Origin: Armigeres subalbatus
Lineage: Eukaryota; Arthropoda; Insecta; Diptera; Culicidae
Assembly: GCF_024139115.2 (NCBI RefSeq)
Contig: NC_085141.1
Coordinates: 399,306,042 to 399,370,041, forward strand
Direction of reading: 5' to 3'
Length of the DNA stretch: 64,000 nt
In this document: in pieces, positions 44,985 through 55,713 of the stretch
How the letters are laid out: every line of letters begins with the position of its first letter
How positions within the stretch are numbered: position 1 is the first letter of the stretch
Made by a program: the position numbers and the translations under genes
The notes under the pieces: generated by a model
Seen by the model: the letters and a program-made list of their open reading frames with translations, nothing else
Databases searched by the model: none
What the model was told of the DNA's origin: nothing

Positions 44985-45150
44985 AAAATCCATTAATTAC
45001 GTAACGCAAAAATTGGGCATTTTCAAACCCCCCTCCCCCCTATGTCATACTTTTTTTATGAAACATCTGGAAATTTTGTATGGATCGTCACACTTCGACA
45101 AAGCCCCCTCCCCCCCTTAAGCGTTACGTAATGTGTGGACGCTCCATACT
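44985..45150. mobile_element. ~165-bp MITE with ATTACGTAACGC ends
   Basis: The left part tccattaattacgtaacgc and right part gcgttacgtaatgtgtgga are inverted. Inside are a C-rich block and tatggatcgtcacac. Same family type as 21243-21545. Nested in the hAT-like element. Confidence 0.72.
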
Positions 45151-45784
45151 GTTCAATTTAGCCAGCTTTGAAAACGATTTTGGTCTTGTTTGCAAAAGTG
45201 CTAAACAGTAAAAGCCGGCATCTTTAGTTCTCATGCAGCACTGCACAAACAGGTATAAAATAATAATATGCTTACGGTATGATACGATCATTTAGTTCGA
45301 ATTTGACTCATTTATAATGAATATTCATTTAATAAAATACTTGATATACAACATTTTAGAGTAAAAACAATTGGATATACAATCACATTTTAAAACTCAG
45401 CTTCTGAAAAAATGAGTAAAACTTGAACCACAGACAAAAAAAATACATTGAACATTCATTCATCAAATCCATCGTCGTTCAAACACTAACGACATCTGTT
45501 GACTTCAGCTTGCTGGGCTAATCACGAACTAGGTAGCGGTAGTGAGCAAACGTCAAAATAGAGTTAATTCGATGCACACGCCACGAGTGATCGATTGGCC
45601 AACTAATGATTATTTGAATTGACCAGTAAATCAGTGAACGATGGAAATTTGTCGAGTGTTATGTCTGTTTGTCTGTGCTTGAACTACATGATCGAACCAC
45701 GTCTGGTGGTACAGAAATTTATTGGAAAATTTAAATAATATTGAAGGCTTTGACTATAACGCATGTCCCTTCTAGTTCGTAGTC

Positions 45785-46660
45785 TACGCACCCCAAACAC
45801 AAACACACACACCAAAATACAAACACGCAACTAAACACAAACACGCACCAAAAACATGAACACGCAACTAAACATAAACATGCAACTGAACACAAACACG
45901 CACCCAAAACATAAACACACAACTAAAGACAAGCACGCACCTAAATACAAACACGCACTAAAATAAAAACACGCACCTAAACACAAACACGCACCTAAGC
46001 ACAAACACGCACCCAAAACATAAACACACAACTAAATACAAACACGCAACTAAACACAAACACGCACCTAAATACAAACACGCATCTAAACACAAACACG
46101 CACCCAAAACATGAACACGCATATAAACACAAACACGCATCTAAATACAAACACGCACCTAAAACACAAACACGCATCCAAAAACACAAACACGCACCTA
46201 AATACAAACACGCAACTAATCACAAACACGCACCTAAAACTTAAACACACAACTCAACACAAACACACACCCAAAACATAAACACAAACACGCACCAAAA
46301 TACAAACGCGCACCCAAAACATAAAAATGCAACTTAACACAAACACGCACCTAAATACAAACACGCACCCAAAACATAAACACGCAACTAAAGACAAGCA
46401 CGCACCAAAATACAAACACGCACCTAAACGCAAACACGCACCTAAGTACAAACACGCACCCAAAACATAAACACACAACTAAACACAAACACGCATCTAA
46501 ATACAAACACAAACCTAAATAGAAACACGCACCCGAAACACAAACACGCACCAGAATACAAACACGCAACTAAACACAAACACGCACCCAAAACATAAAC
46601 ACGCAACTAAACTCAAGCACACACCTAAACACAAACACGCTCCTCAACACAAACCTGTAC
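45785..46660. repeat. 18-bp CA-rich minisatellite, ~0.9 kb
   Basis: Roughly 45-50 units of acaaacacgcacctaaac with variants (cccaaaacataa, caactaaa). Because 18 is a multiple of three, Cys/Val/Phe/Leu-rich stop-free frames appear on the minus strand; these are not genes. Confidence 0.92.
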
Positions 46661-47090
46661 ACGTATATTTAATGATCTTCAATTGACTTAGGAAATTCGC
46701 ATTTTCAATTATTGCTAACCTTACAGTATATTTTTTAATACACCTATTTCCTCACTTACTCACCAAAAAAATCGAATGAGTAGTTTTACTCACTCAGGCG
46801 TGAGTTTACTCACGCGTGAGTGCTCACCATACCTGTGAGTACTCACGCGTGAGTAGAACTGGTTCAACTCATATGAGTGAGTGAGTGAGGATGGAACGAA
46901 CCATGCTCACTCATTTCCCAACACTGTTTGGAACTAGCGAACATAAAATTTCCCGTAAAAGCCTTTCGGTTTGCTTATGGAGTTACTACTCCACGATCCG
47001 TTTTCAGATGTTTCGGATAGACATATAACAAATCAAATATTTAAAGCATAGGTGGACCAACAGAAGACGTTAATGGCCATCTTCAAGATA

Positions 47091-47633
47091 GGGTAAAATG
47101 CCCAATAGTGGACCCCCTAGTAGCGAAATTTTGCTCTTTTTGTCATAAGGTGTAGACATTTTCAACATATTAATTCTGCTTGACATCTAATACCAAGTTC
47201 TGCATCTCCTCTTCACGATACATACATAAAACACTCAAATACACGACGTTATTCGTTGAAATTATCATTTTAAAGTCTGACTGAATTGGCCCTATAGTAG
47301 ACCCCCTGGGGGTCCATAATAGGAATTTGCTTCCCTATAGTCGACACTTCATTTGATTTTTATGTTCCGTTTCGGGACGTTCTTCTTCCCTATTATGGAC
47401 CCCCCGAAATATTCCTATAATGGACACTCTCGTGTTTATTTTTTATAGAATTGTAAGAAATCATTTATTTTTACTTTCCATAGCATTTCCAATGCGTGTA
47501 ATCAAATTATAGGACTGTAAGGTAGGTTCTCCCGATGGAATTTCATAGCAAAATGTTTACATTGTGCTGAATAATGCAAAAATGGCCGGAGGGTCCACTA
47601 TTGGTTGGGGGTCCACTATTGGGCACTTTATCC
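47091..47633. mobile_element. 543-bp TA-flanked inverted-repeat element
   Basis: Ends GGGTAAAATGCCCAATAGTG and its near reverse complement (cactattgggcactttatcc), flanked by TA (47089-47090, 47634-47635). Internal copies of agtggaccccc / gggggtcca occur in both orientations (47120-47135, 47300-47330, 47395-47425, 47600-47615). Same architecture as 20912-22227 but different sequence. Non-coding. Confidence 0.82.
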
Positions 47634-47840
47634 TAGTTTGAATATTACAAACACAGCAGAATAATCTTTCATACATATTTATTCATACATTACAATAATT
47701 AGAAAAGGACAGGAAGCTCCCGATGCGTCTGTTCGGGATCTGCTGTGGCACATTGATTGATAAGCATGCATGAGGAAGGAAAGGTATGTAGCTAAGAGTC
47801 AGTTACCGAGAAAGGAAGACAACTTTCATTGTTGGGTGCC

Positions 47841-48085
47841 TACACACTCAGTTTTTATTTCTGCAGCTCGGCAAAAATCCGCACAGCCGTGCGCCAGCAT
47901 AATAAATAACTGATATTCCGGCAAAAATAGCGTTTGTTAGCTGATTTTCGGCAAATTATTTGCTGATTATCAGCAATTTTGACAGAAATCTCGGCAAAAA
48001 ACATGTTTGCTGGGGCACGGCTGTGCGATTCTCGGTAAAAGTTCAACATTTTGCTGAGATCCCGGTAAAAAAAATTTAGTGTGTA
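47841..48085. mobile_element. 245-bp MITE, TACACACT ends
   Basis: The left end tacacactcagtttttattt and right end aaaaaatttagtgtgta pair. The inner arms pair cggcaaaaatccgcacagccg with cacggctgtgcgattctcgg, and cagcaaat-like words recur. Most of it folds into a hairpin. Confidence 0.72.
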
Positions 48086-48599
48086 AGTTTATTTTCCGGA
48101 GTCTCACAGACCCGATCCTTGTATGGGAGTCTTACTAGGGTAACAAGTTACCAAATCGTAGCAAAAAAAAGTAAATAAGTCCAGTTGCGTCTAAGGTCCT
48201 GACATCTGTACTGGAATATCCCAGAGGTGACAAAGGCTATTAATGTATACTTGGAGTAAACATACGTCGAGAAATCCTCACGCTTGGCTCTTCGTCTTGA
48301 CTTCTGCAGATCATACCACCGTTTCACTTCACGAAATTTGTATCTTCCACAGCTGCGGGAGAAACCGGGTAAACGACAGCATTAGAGTCAAAGGCTTTCT
48401 CCCATTTTTTTTACTTGTCACTTCCGTCTTTGTGTCTTCATTTTGATCCTTCTAACAAGTAGGAACAAATCCAAATCGGAGGAGCAGTACCATCAAGTTG
48501 TGATAAAACGCCTTGTTCTTGAACGCAAACTACCTGGAAAACATTACTGTTGAATTGAGTTCATGAGGAAGCAGTAACGTTTCAATAACAATCAATAAT

Positions 48600-49200
48600 C
48601 TGTAACTAATGGGGCAGCCCTCACTTCGGCACACATGAGACTCCCCTCCTCATAACCTCAGGGTCGGCATACGCGCTTGACTCTTCGCGACCAAGAAAAC
48701 ACTTGAATACCGTTAGCAACTTCACCCACTTTATTCAGCACCCAGGTACCTTCACTTCTCCCACTTCCTTATTCGGCTATCTCCTACCTTCTTCCCCTTC
48801 TCACTATTCTTCTCCTGTTGGCGGGGCCCCTTCTCCGGTGCGCTGACCTCTAGGCCGTTCTTCCTACGTTCGCCTCCGTACTGCTTCCGACTCCACGGCG
48901 ATGCTCAGCCGCCTGTCCTCCTCCGCCGAGCTCCGCCGCGGACGAAATTGACGGCGTCGCGAAGCTCCGAATAAAATGGCGGCATCCACGGACAATTGGG
49001 GGACGTTATGCCGGGGCTGATCCTTATTGGACGTTCGGACCGCTTTCGGGGCAGCTTTCCGATCCTGGTACGTAATGTCGAGACGGCAACTGGTCACGTT
49101 ATCTGGCTGTTTCAACCGGAACAATCACGGGCAGCTCCGACGTTGAACTCACAAAGAAAAGAGGGGTCCTGCGAGCACATTGGGGAAAGGTGGTAGTAAG
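48600..49200 (-). mobile_element. GC-rich, possibly LTR-derived segment
   Basis: G+C-rich against its surroundings. On the minus strand it contains gctgaataaagtgggtgaag (an AATAAA signal) followed by ttgctaacggtattcaag and a run to gtgtgccgaagtgagg, the look of an LTR R-U5 region. Upstream is a CGCGGCGGAGCTCGGCGG block. No coding part of a retroelement is adjacent, so a solo LTR or a CpG-rich host segment are both possible. Confidence 0.3.
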
Positions 49201-49769
49201 TACCGTTTTACTTAGGGAGGGGTTTGAGTTCTGGTCGAGGGCTTTTTTACCTGGATGGTTTTTCCACTTCGTCGCTTCCACTGTATCACAAACTTTTCTT
49301 ATAATTTTCAATCTGGTTTTTTAACTTTATTGCTTAATCGCTCACGTCTATCGAATTAGGCTGTCGATTGTCGATAATTTTCCCTCCAAGCTTTTCGCTC
49401 ATCATGGCGTCTTCTACGCCACCCCCCAATGGCCGCCCAGTTTTCCGTGATCCAGCAACTGGTGGTGAATAGCGGAACTGTGTGTGGTGTGGCTGCATCA
49501 TTTCCGGTGGGTGATGGGTGGTTGTGATGCTTAGCGCATATTCAAACATGTTCTTGGTTTGTCAATACATATATTTATTGCACGGAATAAAAAACGCGAA
49601 AATCTCACACACCTCGAAACGACAGACACACCACTTGTTACAAATCAGAGCTAACTTGATCATTTTTACTGCAATGGTCCGACTTTTTACCACCAGTTTG
49701 CGCTGCCGTCAATAAAAGTTGATCGCTAGTAGCATGTATGTGATATTCTATAGTGGACTATCTTGTACT

Positions 49770-50860
49770 TTAAAATCTTTGTGAGAAGTGAGATGCGATA
49801 GTTGCGAAGTTAGAAGTAGGAAGTGAGTAGTAAAGAAAATAGAAGCAAGAGGTGATAAGTGAGGAATTATAATTGATAGGTAATAAGCGAAATGTTGAGA
49901 AATGTGAAGTGAGTGGTGGCTTATAAGACATAAAGAAGAAGAAAGAAGAAAAGATTAGAAAATAATAAGAAAAAGGAAAAAGTTAGAAAAATAGGAAGAA
50001 AAAGGATGAAAACGGAAGAAAGTAAAAAGAAGGGGGACGAAAAAAGAAGAAAAAAGGAAAAGGGTAAAGGAAGAAGGGAGGAAGTAGAAAAGATAGTATA
50101 AAGAAGAAGAAAGAAAATAGGTCAAAGAAGAAGAAAAATGGAGCAAAATTGAGGAATGAAGAAAATTGGAAAGAATAAGGATTAATTCCCCACATCACAC
50201 TCCTCACCAGTAACATTCGACTTCTTGCTTCTCACTCCTCGGTCTCATTTCTCATTTCTTACTTCTCACTTCTCATTTCTCACTTTCATTTTTCATTTCT
50301 CACTCCTCACTTTAAATTTCTTATTTCTCAGTTACCTCATTTCTCTCTTCTCATTCTCAATTCCCATTTCTCACTACTTACTTTTTACCTCTCACCTCTT
50401 TCTAAGGAAGAAAGAAGGAGAAAGAAGAAAGAAAGCGAAAGAAAGTAGAAGGAAGAGGGTAAATAGAAAAAAATAAGGGAAAGAAAAAGCAAAACGAGAA
50501 AATAGAAGGAAACAAGTTCACTTAGCACTTTTCACATTCCAATCCCCACTTCTTATTACTTACATCTTACTATTGTTTTCTTCTTGCTTTTCACTTCTCG
50601 CTTCGAATTTTCTTATTTCTCATTTCTCTCTTTTCACTTCTCACTTCTCACTGCTCAATATTCACTTCTCACTTCTCGATTCTCAATTCTTACTTCATAC
50701 TTCTCACTTTCAAATTCTCCCTTTCCTTTTCCCTTTTTCCATTCTCACTTTCCACTTCTCACTTTAAATTTCTCACTCCAACTTCTCACTTCTCATTACT
50801 CACATTTCACTATTCACAATCTTTATTTTCAACTATTCTGCCAAATGGCCCGACACGGTG
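49770..50860. repeat. Mirror-like purine/pyrimidine satellite cluster
   Basis: In order on the plus strand: gtgagaagtgag-type units (49775-49915), a GAAGAAA-rich purine tract (49926-50170), ttctcacttctc-type units (50205-50400), purines again (50405-50510), then more ttctcacttctc (50515-50820), ending with caactattctgccaaatggc. The first and third blocks are reverse complements of each other. The end resembles the TTTGGCCGAA family (34603, 41853). A large foldback of satellite, non-coding. Confidence 0.8.
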
Positions 50861-50879
50861 TATATGGTGCATGTGAACC

Positions 50880-51070
50880 GTTTCTGACAACATCGAGTTA
50901 GCGAGGTGAAAATGCATTGGAAAATTATTTCGACTTCTATATTGAAGAATTTCTTCGAGATGTCGACTTACGGAGGGAACGCAGTATGTTAGATTGAAGA
51001 AACTTTGAATTTTATCGAGTAAGGGAAAATATCGAGTTACAGAACATCGAGTTATGGAGAGTGCACTGTA
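50880..51070. mobile_element. Possible pogo/Tigger-type MITE
   Basis: The right end, read on the minus strand, begins CAGTGCACTCTCCATAACTC and goes on with gatgttctgtaactcgat, which resembles the ends of Tigger-like elements; TA follows at 51069-51070. The left end (acatcgagttagcgaggtga) is much weaker. Family assignment from resemblance only. Confidence 0.4.
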
Positions 51071-51074
51071 GCTC

Positions 51075-51360
51075 TTATGTCGTTCGTAATGATTGGCAGG
51101 CCGCCTGCGCAAACCTCCTGTCTCGTCGGAGGGCCGTCGTCTGTTTTGGGTCACACTTAACACCAGGACTTGAGCTTGTGTGCTTTGAGCGGTACACGGT
51201 CACTTTGATGGAGCCTCCTTGGTAATATAGGTTTATAGAAGTTTAACAGAGCTCACTGTCAAACTCCACCACATCCCAGGCAGGCACCACAACTCGCAGT
51301 TGGCCTGGGGCGGGATCGTCAAGCCCTTGGACATAGTCCCTGCTGTCCCCAAATCCTTTT
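51075..51360 (-). mobile_element. RTE LINE 5'-leader fragment, minus strand
   Basis: Matches 24640-24914 throughout: cgcaaacctcctgtctcg, caccaggactt, tttgagcggtacacggtc, atcgtcaagcccttggacat, agtccctgctgtcccc. Only the leader is present and no coding part follows on the minus strand. Confidence 0.82.
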
Positions 51361-51424
51361 GAATAGAAATTAATTCACGACGAAATACCCAGTTATCAAA
51401 ACACTTCAAGACGATACATACATC

Positions 51425-51495
51425 TACATCTTGGAGTCTGACAAGCCCAACTAGGAAGGCATTCTGAGATCGGCTCTTGATTTTTGGTTAGTGTT
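51425..51495. repeat. Partial unit of 136-bp array, left of LINE
   Basis: gagtctgacaagcccaac through ggttagtgtt equals the second half of the unit repeated at 54957-55330. Its last 13 bp (tttggttagtgtt, 51483-51495) form the left target duplication of the LINE. Confidence 0.82.
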
Positions 51496-51518
51496 CATTT
51501 CATTTATTTAGTTAACAT

Positions 51519-52775
51519 CTAAACAGATAACACTGAATCAACAATTTGACGCCACAATACACGGTTCGAGGCCGCATCTCTCCATCCTCGGATACGCCCC
51601 ACGCTCGCCAAGTCGTTCTGCACCTGGTCTGCCCATCTCGCTCGCTGCGCTCCACGCCGTCTCGTACCTGCCGGATCGGAAGCGAACACCATCTTTGCAG
51701 GGTTGCTGTCCAGCATTCTTGCAACATGTCCTGCCCATCGTACCCTTCCGGTTTTAGCTACCTTCTGGATACTGGGTTCGCCGTAGAGTTGGGCGAGCTC
51801 ATGGTTCATTCTTCGCCGCCACACACCGTCTTCTTGCACACCGCCAAAGATGGTCCTTAGCACCCGTCTCTCGAATACTTCGAGTGCTTGCAAGTCCTCC
51901 TCGAGCATTGTCCATGTTTCATGTCCGTAGAGGACTACCGGTCTTATTAACGTCTTGTACATGACACATTTGGTGCGGTGGCGAATCTTTTTCGACCGCA
52001 GTTTCTTCTGGAGCCCGTAGTAGGCCCGACTTCCACAGATGATGCGCCTTCGTATTTCACGACTAACGTTGTTGTCAGCCGTTAGCAAGGATCCGAGGTA
52101 GACGAATTCCTCGACCACCTCGAAGGTATCCCCGTCTATCGTAACACTGCTTCCCAGGCGGGCCCTGTCGCGCTCGGTTCCGCCCCACAAGCATGTACTT
52201 TGTCTTTGACGCATTCACCACCAGTCCAACTTTTGTTGCTTCACGTTTCAGGCGGGTGTACAGTTCTGCCACCTTTGCAAATCTTCGGCCGACAATGTCC
52301 ATGTCATCCGCGAAGCAAATAAATTGACTGGATCTGTTGAAAATCGTACCCCGGCTGTTACACCCGGCTCTCCGCATGACACCTTCTAGCGCAATGTTGA
52401 ACAACAGGCACGAAAGTCCGTCACCTTGTCTTAGTCCCCGGCGTGATTCGAACGAACTGGAGTGTTCGCCCGAAATCTTCACACAGTTTTGCACACCTTC
52501 CACCGTTGCTTTGATCAGTCTGGTAAGCTTCCCAGGGAAGCTGTTCTCGTCCATAATTTTCCATAGCTCTACGCGGTCTATACTGTCGTATGCCGCCTTG
52601 AAATCAATGAACAGATGGTGCGTTGGGACCTGATATTCACGGCATTTTTCAGAATTTGCCGTACAGTAAAGATCTGGTCCGTTGTCGAGCGGCCGTCAAC
52701 GAAGCCGGCTTGATAACTTCCCACGAACTCGTTCACTAATGGTGACAGACGACGGAAGATGATCTGGGATATCAC
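51519..52775 (-). pseudogene. RTE reverse transcriptase core and C-terminus
   Basis: Three frame pieces continue the 52910-54370 frame. 52775-52578: IIFRRLSPLVNEFVGSYQAG and DGRSTTDQIFTVRQIL, ending in a shift near 52650. 52554-52075: KLTRLIKATVEGVQNCVKIS, motif B RRGLRQGDGLSCLLFNIALE, active site FADDMDIV, shifting near 52180. 52214-51519: VTIDGDTFEVVEEFVYLGSL, LYGHETWTMLEEDLQALEVF, RRRGAQRARWADQV, and the C-terminus ALWRQIVDSVLSV-like. The catalytic aspartates remain. The breaks look like isolated single-base changes, so the copy is fairly young. Confidence 0.88.
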
Positions 52776-52909
52776 TTTGTAGGCGGCATTAAGGATGGTG
52801 ATCGCTCGAAAGTTCTCACACTCCAGTTTGTCGCCTTTCTTGTAGATGGGGCATATAACCCCTTCCTTCCACTCCTCCGGTAGCTGTTCGGTTTCCCAGA
52901 TTCTGACTA

Positions 52910-54370
52910 TCAGTTTGTGCAGGCAAGTGGCCAGCTTTTCCGGCCCATCTTGATGAGCTCAGCTCCGATACCATCCTTACCAGCTGCTTTATTGGTCTTT
53001 AGCTGTTGAATGACATCCTTAACTTCCCTCAAGGTGGGGGCTGGTTGGCTTCCATCGTCCGCTGAACTGACGTAGTCATCTCCTCCGCTGCCTTGACTTT
53101 CACTGCCTGTACTCTCAGCGCCATTCAGATGTTCCTCGTAGTGCTGCTTCCACCTATCGATCACCACACGTTCGTCCGTCAAGATGCTCCCATCTTTATC
53201 CCGGCACATTTCGGCTCGCGGCACAAAGCCTTTGCACGATGCGTTGAGCTTCTGATAGAACTTGCGTGTATCTTGAGAACGGCACAGCTGTTCCATCTCC
53301 TCGCACTCCGCTTCTTCCAGGCGGCGTTTCTTCTCCTGAAAAAGGCGGGTCTGCTGTCTCCGCTTCCGTCTATAACGTTCCACGTTCTGCCGGGTACCTT
53401 GCTGCAGCGCGACCGCCCGCGCTGCGTCCTTCTCCTCCAGAATCTGTCTGCACTCTTCGTCGAACCAATCGTTCCGTCGACTTCGACCCATATACCCGAC
53501 GTTGTTCTCCGCTGCGTCGTTAATGGCAGCTTTGACTGTACTCCAGCAGTCCTCAAGAGGGGCCCCATCGAGCTCACCCTCTTCCGGTAACGCTACCTCG
53601 AGATGCTGCGCGTATGCAGTGGCGACATCAAGTTGCTTCAGTCGCTCTATGTCGTACCGCGGCGGTCGTCGGTACCGAACATTGTTTATGACGGATAGTT
53701 TTGGGCGCAGTTTAACCATCACCAGATAGTGGTCAGAGTCGATGTTAGCGCCACGATATGTCCTGACGTCGATAATGTCGGAGAAGTGCCGTCCATCAAT
53801 CAGAACGTGGTCGATTTGTGATTCAGTCTGCAGTGGTGATCTCCAGGTGTACCGATACGGGAGGCTGTGTTGGAAGTAGGTGCTGCGAATGGCCATATTC
53901 TTGGAGGCGGCGAAATCAATTAGTCGTAGGCCGTTTACGTTCGTCAGCCGGTGAGCGCTGAACTTTCCAATAGTCGGTCTAAACTCCTCCTCTTGGCCAA
54001 CCTGAGCGTTCAAATCTCCTATGATGATTTTGACGTCGTGGCTTGGGCAGCTGTCGTACTCACGTTCCAGCTGCGCGTAGAATGCGTCCTTATCATCATC
54101 AGTGCTTCCGGAGTGTGGGCTATGGACGTTGATTATGCTGAAGTTGAAGAACCGGCCTTTGATCCTCAACCTGCACATTCTCTCGTTGATCGGCCACCAC
54201 CCGATCACGCGCCTTTGCATGTCGCCCATCACTATGAAAGCTGTTCCCAGCTCGTGTGTGTTGCCGCAGCTCTGATAGATGGTATGATTACCTCTAAACG
54301 TTCGCACCATTGATCCCTTCCAACAAACCTCCTGCAGCGCTACGATGCCGAATCCACGGTCCTTGAGCAC
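52910..54370 (-). pseudogene. RTE endonuclease and N-terminal reverse transcriptase
   Basis: 486 codons shown, and the same frame is open further upstream (GSWNCKSLNF near 54410), which supplies the first endonuclease motif; the start given is therefore not the real one. Motifs: ALQEVCWKGS (catalytic Glu), INVHSPHSG, IIGDLNAQVGQEE, TESQIDHVLIDGRHFSD and IDSDHYLVMVKL. Then come a basic linker and the start of the reverse transcriptase with TNKAAGKDGIGAELIKMG. The frame is lost by a one-base change near 52945 just before the residues that should lead to CPIYKKGDKL (present in another frame around 52860-52830). Confidence 0.9.
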
Positions 54371-54956
54371 ATCGGCGAGTATGCGTGTGCTCCCGATGAA
54401 GTTGAGAGATTTGCAGTTCCACGAACCGAGTTTCCAATCGCTAGTCCCTTTTCGTCGCAGTGGTCTTCGCCGATGGTTCCGGTCTGTACTCTCTTTTTGA
54501 TTGTTCGTTGCTTAAGATTTTTTAAAGGCTGGCTTGCAGGGCCTGACACCAAACCCCCTAAATTTCCGGAGGACCATTCCTCCTTATTTCCGGTGAACCA
54601 TGGTGCACAGTTTCACTTAGAGTCCCTCGCTGGCACTCGGACGATGATCAGCCGCCCCTAACATGGAGAACAGACGCTGTTGTGAGCCGATCCTGACATG
54701 GAGAACAGACCCTCAATAAGATTTGCACCTCTGGAGAGGAGCAAACCCCCCCTTCCCTGTCAGCATACGACCATAGTTCCCACCGGGGTTGGTTACCCGA
54801 TCTTCCCTAAGGTTGCTCGTATCCCGGCCAGCACCGCGGGGAGGTAGGGATAGGAGTTGCTGGGTAAGAGGCTAAGGATCGCGAGATGGGGTCTATTTTA
54901 TTCCTTCAGGTACGCGAAGTACCAATGGTACGCTTTACCCAGCATTTGCCGTGCCA

Positions 54957-55330
54957 TTTGGTTAGTGTTAGAACATGTGAAAAGGATTTTCATGTAAAGC
55001 ATTGTTGAACATTTTCTGATTTTGTTGCCTGACTGATGTTTAGAGCCTGGCAAGCCCAGCCAGGAAGGCATTCTGAGATCGGCTCTTGATTTTTGGTTAG
55101 TGTTAGAACATGTAAAATGGATTTTCATGTAAAGCATTGTTGAATATTTTCTGATTTTGTTGCTTGACTGATGTTTTGGAGTCTGACAAGCCCAACCAGG
55201 AAGGCATTCTGCGATCGGCTCTTAGTTTTTGGTTAGTGTTAGAACATTTAAAATGGATTTTCATGTAAAGAATTGTTGATTTTTTTCTGATTTTGTTGCT
55301 TGACTGATGTTTTGGTTCCATCAATCATGC
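54957..55330. repeat. 136-bp tandem repeat, three units
   Basis: Successive ttggttagtgttagaacat sites at about 54958, 55093 and 55229 give a period of about 136 bp. Each unit continues with ggattttcatgtaaag, ttctgattttgttgc, ctgatgtttt and aaggcattct. The LINE 51496-54956 sits inside this array. Confidence 0.88.
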
Positions 55331-55713
55331 TCATTACATCTCTACAAATAGCAGATAGAAGTACCATTAGATTAGGTGCCATTCCTGTACAACGAACGAC
55401 ACAAGAATGGAGAATGCCATCAAACATTGCATTGTATGGGCCCCGCCTCGTTTATGAATAGAATCTCAAGAATCAACTTCCCAATATCAATTCCAAAACT
55501 TTGAGGTTTTTTAGTTCGATGTTAGCGATTACAACATGAAGTGGAATAACAGGAAGAGCATATTGATTAAAAAGATCGTATTTTTCTTGTTCAGCTATTT
55601 CAGTATCTCCGGGATATTCAATTTCACTTACCTAGGAGTTTTAAAGTTGCTGTTATTCCGTGTACCCATTTGACACATTACATACTGACCACTATATTTG
55701 AACATGGACACTA

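Larger units (their letters stand above)
42760..46926. mobile_element. 4.17-kb hAT-like element filled with minisatellites
   Basis: The left end CAGTGTTGAGAAACTCACTC and right end tcactcatttcccaacactg are inverted. A perfect 8-bp direct repeat TTTGGAAC flanks it (42752-42759 and 46927-46934), the duplication length of hAT transposons. Subterminal regions on both sides are packed with TGAGTACTCACGCGTGAGT-type palindromes (42780-42920 and 46755-46915). The interior has no transposase but a GT-rich array (43395-43655), a CA-rich 18-bp array (45785-46660), a (gtag)n tract (44045-44080), AT-rich DNA and a nested MITE (44985-45150). Lies in intron 3. Confidence 0.85.
51496..54956 (-). mobile_element. 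RTE LINE, 3.46 kb, with 13-bp target duplication
   Basis: A minus-strand element between two copies of tttggttagtgtt (51483-51495 and 54957-54969). The 3' end has a short tail of aaataaatgaaatg, as RTE elements do instead of poly(A). Length and layout (leader, endonuclease, reverse transcriptase, C-terminal domain) fit a complete or nearly complete RTE LINE related to but distinct from 20299-24914. Several single-base frameshifts break the coding region. It lies in intron 3, sense orientation. Confidence 0.9.

Noticed and set aside
45731..46569. Series of Cys-rich frames resembling keratin-associated or membrane proteins
   Set aside because: Translation of the 18-bp CA-rich minisatellite in the hAT-like element.
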